Source: Paulinella micropora
Lineage: Eukaryota; Cercozoa; Imbricatea; Euglyphida; Paulinellidae
Assembly: GCA_019918135.1 (NCBI GenBank)
Contig: WBZZ01003927.1
Coordinates: forward strand, 140,001-204,000
Length of the DNA: 64,000 nt
Reading direction: 5' to 3'
The translations under genes were made by a program, and so were the position numbers. This document shows, piece after piece, positions 22,701-35,300 of the stretch. Positions within the stretch are counted from its first letter, which is position 1; each line of letters starts with the position of its first letter. The notes under the pieces are model-generated. The model had not been told where the DNA came from. It searched no databases and saw only the letters and a list, made by a program, of their open reading frames with translations.

Positions 22701-25530
22701 CATACATGAAGTACATGCATGGTTGTCCATAGTTCCTTTTCCGCTCAACGTGATGTTGTTCATTCTTACAAATTGTCTCCCCATCGTTGACCCAAAATGG
22801 AACACGTCATGCAACTTCCCAGCGTCCACAGTCGTAGCAGGGTCCATGGTCGTAGTCCAGAACGCAGATTGGTAGCATGGGAAAGTCGAACTGCTCTCCC
22901 CTTTCTCATTCTCCGTCTTCACAGTTCTAAACTTATACTGACAGGTCACCGGATCGAAGTCCCCTACCAATATTTTGTCACTGGGGCGTACGTTAATTTG
23001 CTGTTTCGTAACAAAGAAACCGTTACCTTGATACACAATCCCATATCCCTCTTTTTGTAGTTGTCCGGCGGAGAAGAGCACACGGTCCAGCGACTCCAAG
23101 CAGAAGGTCTCCCCCATCGTCACCTGTTGAGGTTTCCCTTCCCCTGTTTCTCCAACAAACTTCATCTTCCCCATCACCGTTGCTTTCGTAGGCCCATCTA
23201 TTCCCCTGAGGTCGAGCCCTTCTTCCTCTCTATCATCCAGCATTGACGTCTCCGGTACCAGATGCCTCGACGAGCCACTGTCCAGGTATATATCCCTTCC
23301 ATTCTGTTCTTCGCCATCCACCACCATCATGCTCGCAGGGTCGTCTCCCATCGGCGTGTTTGGTGGCTTCCTTTCTTCCTCTGGTTCTTCTCCTTCCATA
23401 GCAGATGTAAGCAGCTCACCACCAACCGTGATCGTCGTCTTCATCTCCTCCCACGTCCCAACCTTCCTTTCCACCTGCGTAGTCTGTTCCCTCGGTCCCC
23501 GGTCTCGCCGTATAACCGATAACGGACCCGTCTGGTCCTCACCACCGTCACTAGGCATCACTGAGGTAGCAACCATTGTCTTCTTCTCTTCTTGCGCACT
23601 TGCGTGCGGAGGCGGGAATTGTTACGCTCGCTCTTTCATAGTCATTCTCTCGTTGTCGTTCACCGCCAACGCCAGAGCTTCCATAAGAGCTTCCCAACTC
23701 ACATCAATCCATTTAGCTGCCTCCGCCGATGGTTGCATCCTCAGAGCCCTGTTGTGTCTTGGCATCATTGCCTTCTTGCCTTCCTCCGGACTCTCATGAA
23801 AATATCGAAGCATCCTCATGTAGGCCAAGTCCGCTCGCATCCCAGCGATCGTAGACGCATGTCCCCCATAGCCCCTCCCCGGTGCCGAAGCTTCATTCTC
23901 TATCACAGCCTTCCACGTTGGCTTGACGTCTGCCGATTGAGTGTATTTGCAGAAGATCTTGTAGGTCTTCCAGTCCTGAGACTGGCACCACCTGCCGCAG
24001 TAGTAGACCATTTTACAGTGGCCACACTTTTTCGTTGCTTTCATCGCGCAGAACTCACACTCTCTTGGAGCCCTCGCGAGTATAGCTTCCGGTGCGTCCA
24101 GTCCGACTTCTCGCTCCAGTCCCTTGACATATGTTTCCCAGTCAGCCGGAACCACCTTGAAGTTGTACAGCCACTTCCAGTAACGCAGTTCACTGACACA
24201 CGCATTATTAAAACACGTCCAGAAGTCAGCAACATTTACTTTTCCATTGCTCTGGTCCCCCGGTACATTCTCCTCTTCTCCTATGAAGATCATAGGACTT
24301 GTCGCAGCCATAAACGAGAACGCAGTCTTCCCTTCCTTGCCTCCCGCCCCAACCTCCATGAGACCTCCCCCGTCCGCTGCCTGTGCAAGGTAGGCCTCCA
24401 TCGTTCTCGGGATATCCACGTCGTTAGTTGACACTGCAAGACACGACACGACCGGCGCAGCGTTGTTGGCTTTCTTTCCGCCAGCTTTATCTCCCGGCTT
24501 AGCATTGGTTTGGCTCGCACTGCCGTTACCACTTGATTTTTGGCTTGCGTTCGCCTTCTGGTTCCCATTCGGCGGCAGCTTCTTGCGATACCTGTCCTTC
24601 AGCGTGGGGCATCTCCTTCCTTGGTGGTCGTGGCCCGGTATCCTGCACTTGATCGTGCAGGTGAAGTACTTGTGTGGGTTCCCGCAGTTGTAGCACTCAA
24701 GCTTCCTTCCTTCCCTCAGCGGTGCTTCCCTTGTCTTCTGCTGCGTAGCGACCATCGCAGTCCCAATCGCTCTTTCTTCTCTGGACATCGCCTCATTCGC
24801 TATCACCCTCCTCTCGAAGAGTTGCTTGAAGTCGTCCCACGTAGCCGAAGGCGTAGCCACCTGAGCATCCAAGAATGACTTCCACAGGTCCCTTTGCTCG
24901 CACTTCCCAAGTGCAGTCTTAATAAACTGCATCCTCATTGTTGCACTTATCGGTTCCTCGTGAGCCTCCAAGAACTGGCAATGCGATTCGAAGTCGCTGA
25001 GTTGAGAATTAAATTTCCATCCACTTACCAGGTTGCTTCTCCGTTGCTTCTGGTGAGCGTCGTTCCCATGGTACCGTTGCCGGAACATCCTTAATAACTC
25101 TTCCGGTCTCAGTTGCTCCTCCCGCACTAGGTGCCGTACGATGCGTTCAGATGGCGATCCATAGTCCAGCCCTTTGTACATCCACATGAAGATCTGGGCC
25201 CTTCTGGCCAGCACTCTTCTCCGTTGAACCGGAGTCAAGTCATGCTTCTGATCCTGCTGCTTGTTGTCAGCATCCCCACGTCTTTGCCTCGCAGCACCAT
25301 CCTTGGCCTCCTTGGCCTCCGCCCGCAGCTCTGCTTCGACCTCGATCCGCCATTGAAGCACTTCAGCCAGCGGCTTGACGTACTCCCAGCATTCGATCGA
25401 CGCCAGGTCCGCCCGAACTTGCGCGTACCAATCGTCCCAGCTCCGTCCAGCGACACCATCCTTGAACGTAGGCGCCTTCCCTTGCAGAATAGCAGTCGCA
25501 GCATCTCTTAGCGCAGAAGAGGACATAACC

Positions 25531-25831
25531 CTTTATATTAACTTGAATAGTAGTACGGTGTTCTGAACCGGAGCACTTAATGACTTGCTGAATTTGGCAA
25601 ATCTGAGTTGTTTTACTTAGACACAGATTGAGGTACATAAAAAGGCGTGACACTAAGACGCGTGTCCTGTCCTGACTAATGCACTTGAACTAATCAGCCC
25701 AATCGTAATTCTTCAAGTCCATTTCCTACTGTCAGTCCTATCAGTAAAGATATCAGTCCTCAATTGTGAAATTACACGGCCTAATGAATTATAATTACCA
25801 ATTCTAATCTAACAAAGAACTTGGTATAAAG
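25531..25831 (-). repeat. LTR of M3, right copy (5' LTR in element sense)
   Basis: 301 bp, the same length as the left copy with about five substitutions and no indels. The gag start codon complement CAT lies at 25524-25526, only four bases from the LTR. Confidence 0.93.
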
Positions 25832-27895
25832 GGTACCTCGCCAGTGCCTCTTTTTTTTCTTCCTCCAGTGCTGACTGTTGGTATGACCACGGAAAGAAAC
25901 GCTCTTTCCCTCGCAACAGGGTACGTTCCGGTTCAGTAGCCGCGTGCTTCTTCGCATCTTGTAACGAATCCCAGCTCATCGCAACATACTCCTTCGCCCC
26001 TTCAGGTGCACCAATGATAAGCAGAATGTCGTTGTACCTAGGCTGAAAAGCCCGAGCTTGCTCGTCTTCTTTGGGCTTGACATGACAGTAGCGTAGCAGT
26101 CTTTTGTAAGCCAAGTCCGCTTTCATTCTCGTCCTGTCCAGTCCATGAGGTCCCATTCCTCTCGGCTCCAGCTGTCCGACCACCTTTTCCCACGCTTCCT
26201 TCCCCTCATTCTGTGTGTAGTTGCAGAAGTCCTTGGGCGCCCTCCAGTCCAGCCGCTGGCAGTTAGTGTTGCAGTACACCACGGTCTTGCACCTAGAGCA
26301 CCAACGCTTCTTGTTCACTTGAGTCGTGCTGCATGCCTCACATTCCGGTGGCATCACTGTCTCCTTGTCGCAGGGTTCGTTGGCCTCCAGTCCCACAGCC
26401 CAGTGCTCCCAATCATCCGGTGTGATCCGGATGTTGTAATACCACGCCCAGAAGTGTAGCTCCGCCCGGCCTGCGTTGTTAAAGACCGTTCGAAAGTCGG
26501 CGATGTTGACCCCCCATTCCTTAGGTCACCTTCCCTTTCCTCGTCTGGCGGTCCCATGTAGAGAAACGGCGTGTCCTTCTGCGCCATAAACGCATTCCCA
26601 ACCGACTTCTCCCCCTTCTTAGGTACCACCCGCAGACCCGAACCATCCGCCGCCGGGGCTAGGTACTTTTCTTCACCCAAAGCATATCTTGGAACAGGAT
26701 CAGCCATCGTTGCTCTTCTCTGACGTTGTAGATCGAACGCCATACAAGACACGGCCGCGGCGGGGGCGTTCTTCGGGGCACCAAAACCTTTGCGTCCTTG
26801 GTCTCTCCCTCCATTTGTTGCGGCATCTTTCTTCGGTTTTTCTTCCTTAGGAATTTTCTTACGGTACCTATCCTTGAGCGTTGGGCACGACTTGCCTACA
26901 TGCTCGTGTCCAGGTATTTGGCACTTTTCCATACACCTGAAGTACTTGTGGTTTTTCGAGCAATTGTAGCATTCCAACTTTGGCCTTTCGCTCTTGCCGC
27001 CCTTGTCCCCTTTGTCGTTCCTGCCATCCTTCGCTTGCCCGTTCGCCCATTTCGTAGCCTCCTCCTTGGTAGCCATCTTCTGTGCTTCATTAGCGATGAC
27101 TCTCCTTTCGAAGTCCGCTTCGAAGTCGTCCCACTCCAGCGATGGATTGGTAACTTGCGCATCCAAGAACGGCATCCACAAAGGCTTCTCTGCGCACTTT
27201 GCTAGGGCGGTCTTCACGAACTGCATCTGCAGTGTGACGCTGACCGGTTCACCATGATCCTCCAGGAACTCGCAATAAGTCATGAAGTCCCTCAGCTGTG
27301 CCATCATGTCGTCTTTAGCATTAAATTGCCAGTTGCTTACGAATCATTGCTGTTTCTTTTCTGCTTCTGGTGGGCCGCGTTCCCTTGGTAGCGTTGACGT
27401 AGGATACTAATGATCTCTTCCGGTCGCAGCGTAGGCTCCCTGACCAAGTGTCGAACAATCCTTTCCGCCGGCGATCCGTACTCAAGCGCCTTGTACAACC
27501 ACATAAAGATCTGCGCCCTTCTGGCCAAGATCTTACGCCGCTGTGGCATGGTCAAATTAATACCATTTCCGGCTCCCGGTCCAGCTCCCGGTCCAGCTTT
27601 CGCGTCCGCAGGAGCCTTTGCTTCCCTCACCTTGGCCTCTCTCTTGTTCTCCTTTCGGTCCCCGGAAGCAGCATCCTGCGCTGCCGACGCAGGCTCAGCT
27701 TCAATCTCGGACCGCCATCGCAAAACTTCAGCCAGGGGCGGGACGTATTCCCAGCACTCGACCGATGACAAATCCGCCCTTACCTGCGCAAACAAGTCGT
27801 CCCAGCTTCTCCCCTTAACGCCATCGATGAACGCAGGCGCCTTGCCTTGCAGGATCACAGTCGCAGCATCTTTGGTCGCAGAAGCACTCATAACC

Positions 27896-28188
27896 CAATG
27901 TAATTAATAAATCCGGTAGCTAGTTGACAGAGGCCGGGTTGAAGACCGGGACACTTTGTTAGTTCGCAGTTGAACAGATTGTGAGATATTTACTGAGTAA
28001 AGTGTTTGCCGCCTAAATTAAGAGCGGCAAAACCAAAACAGGTGACTGGCTGACAATGCCAATTTCATTAATTAGCTCAATCATAATTAATATGTTTATC
28101 AGTCCTATCAACATATAATAATAACGTAACTGTCTGTTTCCGAGTAACTGCTGTCAGAAATTATTCTAACCGTTATTCTATTGTAAAA
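27896..28188 (-). repeat. LTR of M2, right copy (5' LTR in element sense)
   Basis: 293 bp, the direct repeat of 15204-15490. Inside it lies CATAACC (27889-27895), the complement of the putative primer-binding site. Outside lies CATGA at 28189-28193. Confidence 0.9.
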
Positions 28189-28802
28189 CATGAGTCGAAC
28201 GTACTGCTGAAGGGTTTGGCAGAGGAGCCTCCTACGATCTATATTGATAACTCGGCAACGGTTTTGGGGGCTACACTAATATTTTTTCGAGACGTCAACG
28301 ACACTTGGAGATAAAGTTGGCTCATATCAACCATGAGGTGAAGGAGGGAAACGTGAAGGTATTCCATATTCGCGATGAGGAGAATTCGGCTGACATCAAC
28401 ACGAAGCCGAAGAGTCTGGGCCCGTTCAAGGAGAAGCGTGGTGCAATCCGCAACAGTGCGTTTGTTAAGGGATTGAAGACGGTGGATACCCGTTTCTTCG
28501 GCATGAAACCAAAATAAGACTTTCGTACTTGAAGTTTTATTTGGACCTTAACTAGCTGTTAATATATCACTTAAAGGGGAGCAGTGATACATTTCTGTAT
28601 CGTATTAAGTAATTCCTAGTATTAATAGACAGTCCGGTCCGGTAATTAATATTATAGGCATTAAGGATTATGGATATAGGCAATATAGGATATGACTTGA
28701 AGTGTCTTTTTTTTTATTAAAGGGTAATCAGTTCTCGTAATCTTGGCAACATAGAAAGTGTCTGCCATTGTTAGGTGACCGGATATTATTAATATCTTAC
28801 TG
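28189..28802 (+). mobile_element. Copia element P1, RNase H end, polypurine tract and partial 3' LTR
   Basis: Right-hand continuation of P1 after M2. It holds the RNase H block PTIYIDNSATVLGA, VKVFHIRDEENSADINTK and a basic C-terminus to about 28517. A polypurine tract AAAGGGGAG (28573-28581) follows, and a presumed 3' LTR starts at 28582 (CAGTGATAC). The LTR is cut at 28802, where the right P0 copy begins. Broken. Confidence 0.75.
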
Positions 28803-31800
28803 TCTGATAGTGAGGATTTCGGTCCTAACTATGAGAACTTACCAATTCTAGAACGCCCGAGTCCTAAGACTAGGGTGGAACCAAGTAGCCACCAAGAAGG
28901 AGAGGGGGAGACAGCGCAGAAAACGATAGGTAAGAGGAGGAGAAAGTGCAAACTCAGGGCAATATTATCGGGGAAACAAGTCAGAATTCCAGCGCGAATG
29001 TGGGGAGAAGGATGGGCTAGACAAACTTACGGAGATCAGTGGGACATTGCTGAACGTAAGGGTGTTACACTCCAACCTTCCGCCCCAATCGTACGGAAAT
29101 CTAAACGATTCCCCGCACATAATGTTGCTTTTGATGATGGGGTAACAGATAAGATGTGGGACAAGGAAATCATCAAGTACGCTTATGTTGGACAACCGCC
29201 TGCTGTCCAACATACCTTACCCACACCTACTATACCTGTCAAATCGGCGAACTCAAACATCACCCATGAGTTCGAGTTCGTCGAGGGGGAGAGAGATAGG
29301 GTAGAATATGAAAAAACCCAACATGGAACGAACTGGCGGTCTCACGAGCAAGCATCCATCTCATCTGAGAACATAATTACAGGGGGAGGTAGGACGAGAA
29401 ATGGGCATATATCTATTTGTACGCGAGAAGATAGGATAGATTATTGCCTCGTCAGCGAGCAGATACCTGAGTTTCCCGTTATTCAGAAGCCTAAAGACCG
29501 GAGACAGGCACGGGAAACTGAGGTAAGACAACAAGAAGAGCTTAAGGCCTTTGAATGGAGAGAGGAAAGTGAGGCGAAGAGATCAGGGTCACCTATTATC
29601 CCCTTAAAATGGATAGACTCTGTTAAGCAGCAGGGAACCCCGGATGAATTCCATAAGGCGAGGATTACGTTACGTGGTGACCTGCTTAGGGCAGGGTCAC
29701 AGTTTGATCCTAAAAAGACTTACTCACCCACAGCACACCATCGCACTATTTTACTTATTATTGCATATGCTGCTTGCTTTGGGATTGACCTTTGGCTTGT
29801 CGACTTCACTACTGCCTAACTCCATGCCCATATGCCTTATGACATCTATGTTAAGCCCCCCCCCCCCCACCCCCCCGGGTTCGAGAAACCTGGTCTTGTC
29901 TGGTTGCTTAAAAAGGCCCTTTACGGGCACCCTGAATCAGGAAGATTATGGTATGATGTAATGTCACAGGAGCTAGTTGTCCGACAGAACTTCACCCCCC
30001 TAACGCTGGACAAAGCCTCCTTTGTGAAATTTAAGGGCCATCCTAAAGACACCCAGCTTCTATCATTCCATGTAGATGATGGTGTTCATGCGGATACTAA
30101 TACCACGAGCTTTGTTCTTCCGTAGGGGGGACCGAAGCTCCTGGAGTTAATCTCGGGTTCATTTGAGGTGCCTAGGGTGCCTAAGTCTTGGAAAGCTACC
30201 AACGAGTCCTCAGCAGCTGTTAGTGCGTTGGGGGCAAACCTCATTCAGTCCGATAAGAGGCTCCAGGGGGAGGGACCTGTCTCGCCCAGCCCGGTAGTGT
30301 TCGATGGGTTTAGTGTGCCCGTGATAGCCAATGTTGAAAAGATGATAACAGGAAAGCCTTTAATCGGGTTTGTTGATTCGGACTTTGCGGGGGACAAGAT
30401 ATCCCGCAAGTCACGATCAGGGCTCATCTTTTTCTTCAATGGTGCCCCCATCGCTTGGTTCTCCAAGTTACAGCCGGTTATTTCCCAATCAACTCTTGAA
30501 GCAGAGACTGTTTCAGCCAATGAAGCGGTGAGGGAGCTTTTGGCCATCAGACGAACTTTGAGGGATATGGGATTTCCTTCTTATGAACCAACCACCCTTT
30601 TCGAAGACAACGAGGGAGCTATGTTGTTATCGGAACGGGGCCTTGGGGAATCACGCACCAAACATATAGATGTACGGTATCATTTCCTTGCGAAACTCGT
30701 AAAAGACCGGGTACTTATTTTAATTCGCGTATCGTCGGAAGAGAATGTCGCAGACATCTTTACCAAGATTAATTTTACGCATGAAAAGTTTAACTACTTA
30801 GCGGATAAAGTCTCGGTAAAGTTGGACGAATCCACTTTAAAACGGTTGGGTATCGATTTCTCGCAATTTGTGAAATGAACAAGATATTTACTTATATGTT
30901 CGTATGTTATGGGCAATATTACTCTTATATTCGTATATATGTAATTTCTCACATAAATTATGTACAGGCAGGTGTAATAGGTATACACTGGGGAGACCGC
31001 TGTGATAGCCACCCAAACCATCTTCCGGAGGTTGATCGCGCCCAGACTCGCATGCGGACCCAGAGGTTGATCGCGCCCTTCCTGAGGTTGATCGCGCTCA
31101 GACTCGAACGCCCTTCCTGAGGTTGATCGCGCTCGGACTCACGCGCGAATCCAGAGGTTGACCGCGCTCTGCCCGACGTTCGCGTGACCTAGATTTGTCT
31201 GAACTCACAGCTTCCCCTAAGTAATTAACCTACTAAGGAATTATGACCATAATTGGTCCTGAATTATTATTATTATCATATGATATATAATATATTATAA
31301 GAGACCAAGTTGGAGGCCAGGGTGGTTGGTGTGATGGGCGTTTCATCACCTCTTGAAGGTTGACAGGCTTGGAATCCACCCCCTGTGCTGTACCAGACCG
31401 GTCGATAATTGTCTCTTTTGACATCCCTTACGGGAAGCGCTTGCAAATTTTATTTTTCATAATGTAACTATGCTCATATTTACGTAATTATATAGTAAAT
31501 AGGCAAATGCTTATATCTCTATTATATGAATTTATTTATGTATCTACTTGTGGTATATCAATAACTTCATATCATATTTTTCTAACATGTGTCATTATTA
31601 CATACTACCTTACTTGATAGTTATTATTTGAGAGATTAGTTGGGGATAGGACAATAATCTTCTTCTCGTCGGAGAGGCCTCTCTATACCGTGGGTTCGCT
31701 GCCCTGCGTATAATCTACTTGATATATGCTTGCGGGGCCACGGGTAGAGGGATAGCCACATCTGACAATACTTCTCGGAGAGAGTGAGGCTAAGTGTTCA

Positions 31801-32087
31801 TAGTATGTTTTGAGTTTGTGTTTTCTACGTTTCACACTTGAAATAGTAATAGAGGTTAGGATTTGCAGTAGCTTTTACTAATTTACTTTGCTCCAGGGGA
31901 AGTGTTAGAACTAATAATCAATATTAATAGTTACATGGGCCGGCAGTATAACAGTAACGGTGTCGGTAGAGCCACTACTTATATCTGGCATCTCATGTCG
32001 ATCTGCGCGCCTTCTGTTGGTTTGGCGCGTTATTAAAGCTTTAGTACTGCAGACGCGGTGAGTTGTGAGTTCCGGATCATTATATTA
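28802..32087 (+). mobile_element. Copia element P0, right partial copy: RT, RNase H, 3' UTR and start of 3' LTR
   Basis: The first 1.06 kb repeats 9831-10887. It then continues through RT (GFEKPGLVWLLKKALYGHP, SFHVDDGVH) and RNase H (GFVDSDFAGDKISRKSRSG, STLEAETVSANEAVREL, EENVADIFTK), ending at about 30878. The long 3' UTR holds a minisatellite (31029-31165) and the motif CGGGAAGCGCTTGCAAATTT at 31431. A polypurine tract AGGGGAAG (31895-31902) precedes a 3' LTR starting TGTTAGAA at 31903, which Q interrupts at 32083-32087. Broken, with only a few lesions in the part present. Confidence 0.85.
31029..31165 (+). repeat. Minisatellite with GAGGTTGATCGCGC core
   Basis: Five degenerate units begin GAGGTTGATCGCGC (the last GAGGTTGACCGCGC), spaced about 25 to 35 bp, with CAGACTCG- or CTTCCT-containing ends. 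It lies in the 3' untranslated part of P0, is GC-rich and stands out from its AT-rich surroundings. Confidence 0.85.
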
Positions 32088-32398
32088 CAAAGTAATCTAT
32101 CACTCAAACGCAGAGTTTAGGGAAGCTACCCCGCTAAGGGTAAATAATAACCTAAGAAAAGACTTTTAATGACTTTGGGTCACACAAATTTATGATGTTA
32201 TGACCTTTACAGAATGGTAATACTCATTTGATTCTAGGCATTCCAGACTATGATTTGCGAATACTCTAGAAAGTGTCCTTGTCAGTAATAAAGGTATTAA
32301 TAACTGTCCGGCCTATGAACCTGCCTATGACTAAGACTATCCAAATTACAGGTAAATTGTCTAGGTGGAGTAACGGGTATTAGTAGTACATTACAACG
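32088..32398 (-). repeat. LTR of Q, left copy (3' LTR in element sense)
   Basis: 311 bp from CAAAGTAATC to TTACAACG. The complement of the polypurine tract (CTCCCCCTT) lies just inside at 32399. TATTA lies just outside. Confidence 0.92.
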
Positions 32399-35300
32399 CT
32401 CCCCCTTAGTCGCAAGTCATAGGCTATATTAGTGTGTAAATATGAAAAAAATAGTGTTGAGGATCAGTTATGGGTTACCCGAAGGTTAAATATCAACTCC
32501 CATTTACATCACATCCTCTATGTATGTATATATGTGGTCATGCAGTAACATGTATGAAGTATGTATGTGTTCAAAAATTTGCAAGCGCTTCCCGTAGAGG
32601 GTAGCAAAATAAAAAAATTTAGATTTCCTATTCTAGGACAGAAAGAATGATAGAAAGAATTTAAATTGCTAAGTTAGCCAGGGAAAGCCTCGCGGCTGCC
32701 GGCCTCGCGTGGCAGTCTGCTACCCAGCCTCGGCTCGACGGCTCTTGACCCCTGCGCAAAACAAAGCTGCTGCAACAAGCAACAAACTGCACAAAACACT
32801 CAAAGCAAATATAGGTGAGTGGACACGCAAATCCCGAAATTACTTGAGCTTTACCGTAAATTTGTTAAGTAAATACTCGAATTGTTCTTTCGGTAAATAT
32901 TTTGTCATTACATCACCTATCTGCTTCTTCGTACCTACTTTTACAAACTTAATCTCACCGTCTCTCTGTTGGTGGTGCATAAAGTGTAATTCTAAAGGTA
33001 AGTGTTTAGTTCTATTACCTGACATACCCCTCTCTGCCGCTAAGACTGTTTGAGAGTTATCCTCGAATTATTCTATCGGGCTCTTTTGGGCTATGTTTAG
33101 TTCTTGTGTAATGTGTTTTAGTGCAAGTCCCTCTCTAATGCACTCAGTTGCTGCAAATATTTCAGCATCCTTGGAACTCAGGGCGATGCGACTCTGTCGC
33201 TTTGATAACCATGCAACTGGATCGCTGCCCCATAGGATCACGAATCCAGTGCGGGACTTCCCTGTTTTCTTACAAACTTTGTGAGCCGCGTCGGGCCACA
33301 TGGAAAGTTTTGGATATGTTTGCCCTTCTTGCTCTGACTTAGGCTCATGGTAAGCTAAACCTCGATAAGAGTTAACTAAATAACGAAAGATTCTGCCTAA
33401 CATCGCATAAGTTATTCCCTTATCGATAGTTTGCATGACACTTGCCGAATTTAGTGCTTGTTCTATATCGGGTCTTGTCATCTTTGCGAGAAATAGCAAA
33501 CGACCAACTAGACTAGGAATTGAAAATTTTCGCAAGCTAGTTGATTCCGACATCGGTTCCGTGAAATGTTCTTGCGCTGGAGTACTAACGGGTTTAGCAG
33601 AATCGCAGCCTACCTCTTTTAGTATCTGCTGCTGATATTTTCGCTGATGCAAAATTATTTTCCCGTTCGATTGCTCTATCTCTATTCCTTTGAATTCACG
33701 GGCAATACCGAGTCTTTTGAGCGGGAAATGTTTTTCTAATGCGGACGCAAAACGCTCATATGCTTGTTTGTTTGGTGCGGTGAACAACAAGTCATCAACA
33801 TGAAATATCCCTACTATCGCCTCTCTCAAAGCTTTATCATTTTCTACAAACATACATAAGTCTGAATCTAGCAACCTAAAACCTAGCTCCTCTAACTTGG
33901 GTGCTAATATCTCATACCATCTTCTTCCTGCCTGTGGTGCACCATATAAAGCACCATCTATACGCCATATCATCCCCTCATGCCCTTCTCTGTCTACACT
34001 CTCTGGCGCATATGCATAAACAGGGTCATTCATACGAGCATTTAGGTATGCATTTTTAAAATCTATGCCGTATAGTTTGTGTTTGTGCCAGGCAGCTAGT
34101 TTGGCGAGAAATAAAAGTGAATGGTGCGCGGCGCAAGGAACAAAGAGCTGATCTGGGTTATAGCTAACACCGGGTTCTAACATATCTCCCCGTAAAGCTA
34201 AACGAGACTTTATGAACTTTTTCCCGTTCTTATCTAACTTTACTTTGTGAACCCATGTCAATCTAACTATCTTACTAACTCCTGCCTTGCTTGCCTCTTA
34301 TGGGGTACCCATGTGTATGTGTTAAAGGATTGAAGAGCTTTTAGCTCTGTTTTCATACCCTCTAAAACATCTTTAGCTGTCAAACCTTCCTCTATGACAT
34401 CTTTGGGTACTCTGATATCTACATACAAATAAAAATCACGAATCTCATCTGCCACCATACGTTCATCGCATAAAAACATATTAGCGGGACTTTGTAACGG
34501 GTATTCGGGATCTTTCACGGAGTATTTGAGGATTTCCGAATTCAGCATCCGTTCTTCTTCGTCTTCAAACTTAACTATGTGGGTGGGCTGAGGTCTGTCT
34601 CTAACAACGAGTCTATCTCTGGGGTCACACACTCTGCTTACTACCCCTACTCGTACTATGCTCTCCCATCCCTCACCGTACTTTTTCTTCGCCCATCCAT
34701 CTCCCCATGCACGCGCGGGCACTCTTACTACCTTACCTATTAGCTCTTGAGCCTCTCTCTTTTCTCTCTTGGGCTCATTGCTAGGGGTAAATCTCTCTAC
34801 TGCCTTGCGCTGCCTTTTAACGGGGGTTATGTTACTCTCCGTTACTCTCTGGCTCTGCTCCCGCGTTAATCCCTTAGATGGTGGTGATTTTTCTTCGTAT
34901 GCTCTTCTTTCATGTATTTTTAGTGGATCTGTTGGATCTTGTTCATTTGTATGCTCTTGTGGCTTGATCTTGTGCTCTGTGGATAATGTGGCTCTGGACT
35001 TGTGTGTAGGTGTGTATGTTTGTGATCCAATGTATTCTTCTCCACATGCTCATTTTCATGCTCATTCTCATTCGCATCGATATCAACATTCTCTGTCTCC
35101 CCCTCAACTTCATCAAAGTGTGTTGTTGGGTGGTCGTTGTTGACGTTGTGAGGTGACTTAGGTGATTGAGGTGGTGATTGGGGTGGTGATTGGGGTGGTG
35201 ACGCTTGTGGAGATGTGTGTGGTTGCTCGCTCTCATTCTCATTCTCCCCCTCAGAGTCATCATTATCCCACGACACTAGTTTAGGAGGATGAGCTTGTTT

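Larger units (their letters stand above)
19487..25831 (-). mobile_element. Copia element M3, full structure with young LTRs, inserted in M2
   Basis: 6.35-kb minus-strand element with 301-bp LTRs (19487-19787, 25531-25831), flanked by GGTAC at 19482-19486 and 25832-25836. Parts in element order: long open gag region 25526-23622, with N-terminal helical gag, zinc knuckles near 24.65 kb (CYNC, HKYFTC, GHDHQGRRCP) and a MYND finger near 24.05 kb (CEFC, CGHC, YYC, C, C); protease region with YLDSGSSRHLVP near 23.27 kb; integrase 21.9-22.8 kb; RT and RNase H 19.9-21.6 kb (YHVDDSIHVAA, ADSDSSLGNG, ENRADILSKK); polypurine tract AGGGGGAG. The LTRs differ at about 5 of 301 positions. Nearly whole, with only a few breaks in pol. 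Confidence 0.93.
15204..28188 (-). mobile_element. Copia element M2, interrupted by M3; both LTRs present
   Basis: Minus-strand element inserted in P1, with CATGA duplicated at 15199-15203 and 28189-28193. Parts from the right: LTR 27896-28188; gag start at 27891; zinc-knuckle region near 26.9 kb; MYND finger near 26.3 kb (CEAC, CSRC, VYC, NC); then M3 (19487-25831) splits it; then protease region near 19.1 kb, integrase 17.6-18.3 kb, RT 15.98-17.2 kb (YHVDDNIHAA), RNase H to 15.6 kb (NRADVLSKK) and the polypurine tract (AGGGGGAG in element sense) against LTR 15204-15490. LTRs differ by about five substitutions and a few small indels, so it is older than M3. Broken, with several lesions besides the insertion. 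Confidence 0.9.

Noticed and set aside
23592-24431. Long plus-strand frames opposite the M3 gag region
   Set aside because: They are shadows of the minus-strand gag region, with no family features.
31429-32596. A TA-flanked DNA transposon bounded by inverted CGGGAAGCG repeats
   Set aside because: The right repeat lies inside element Q and the left inside P0, and the Q LTR with its own target duplication lies between. Each copy is in sense within its own element, so a shared 3'-UTR motif is the simpler reading.
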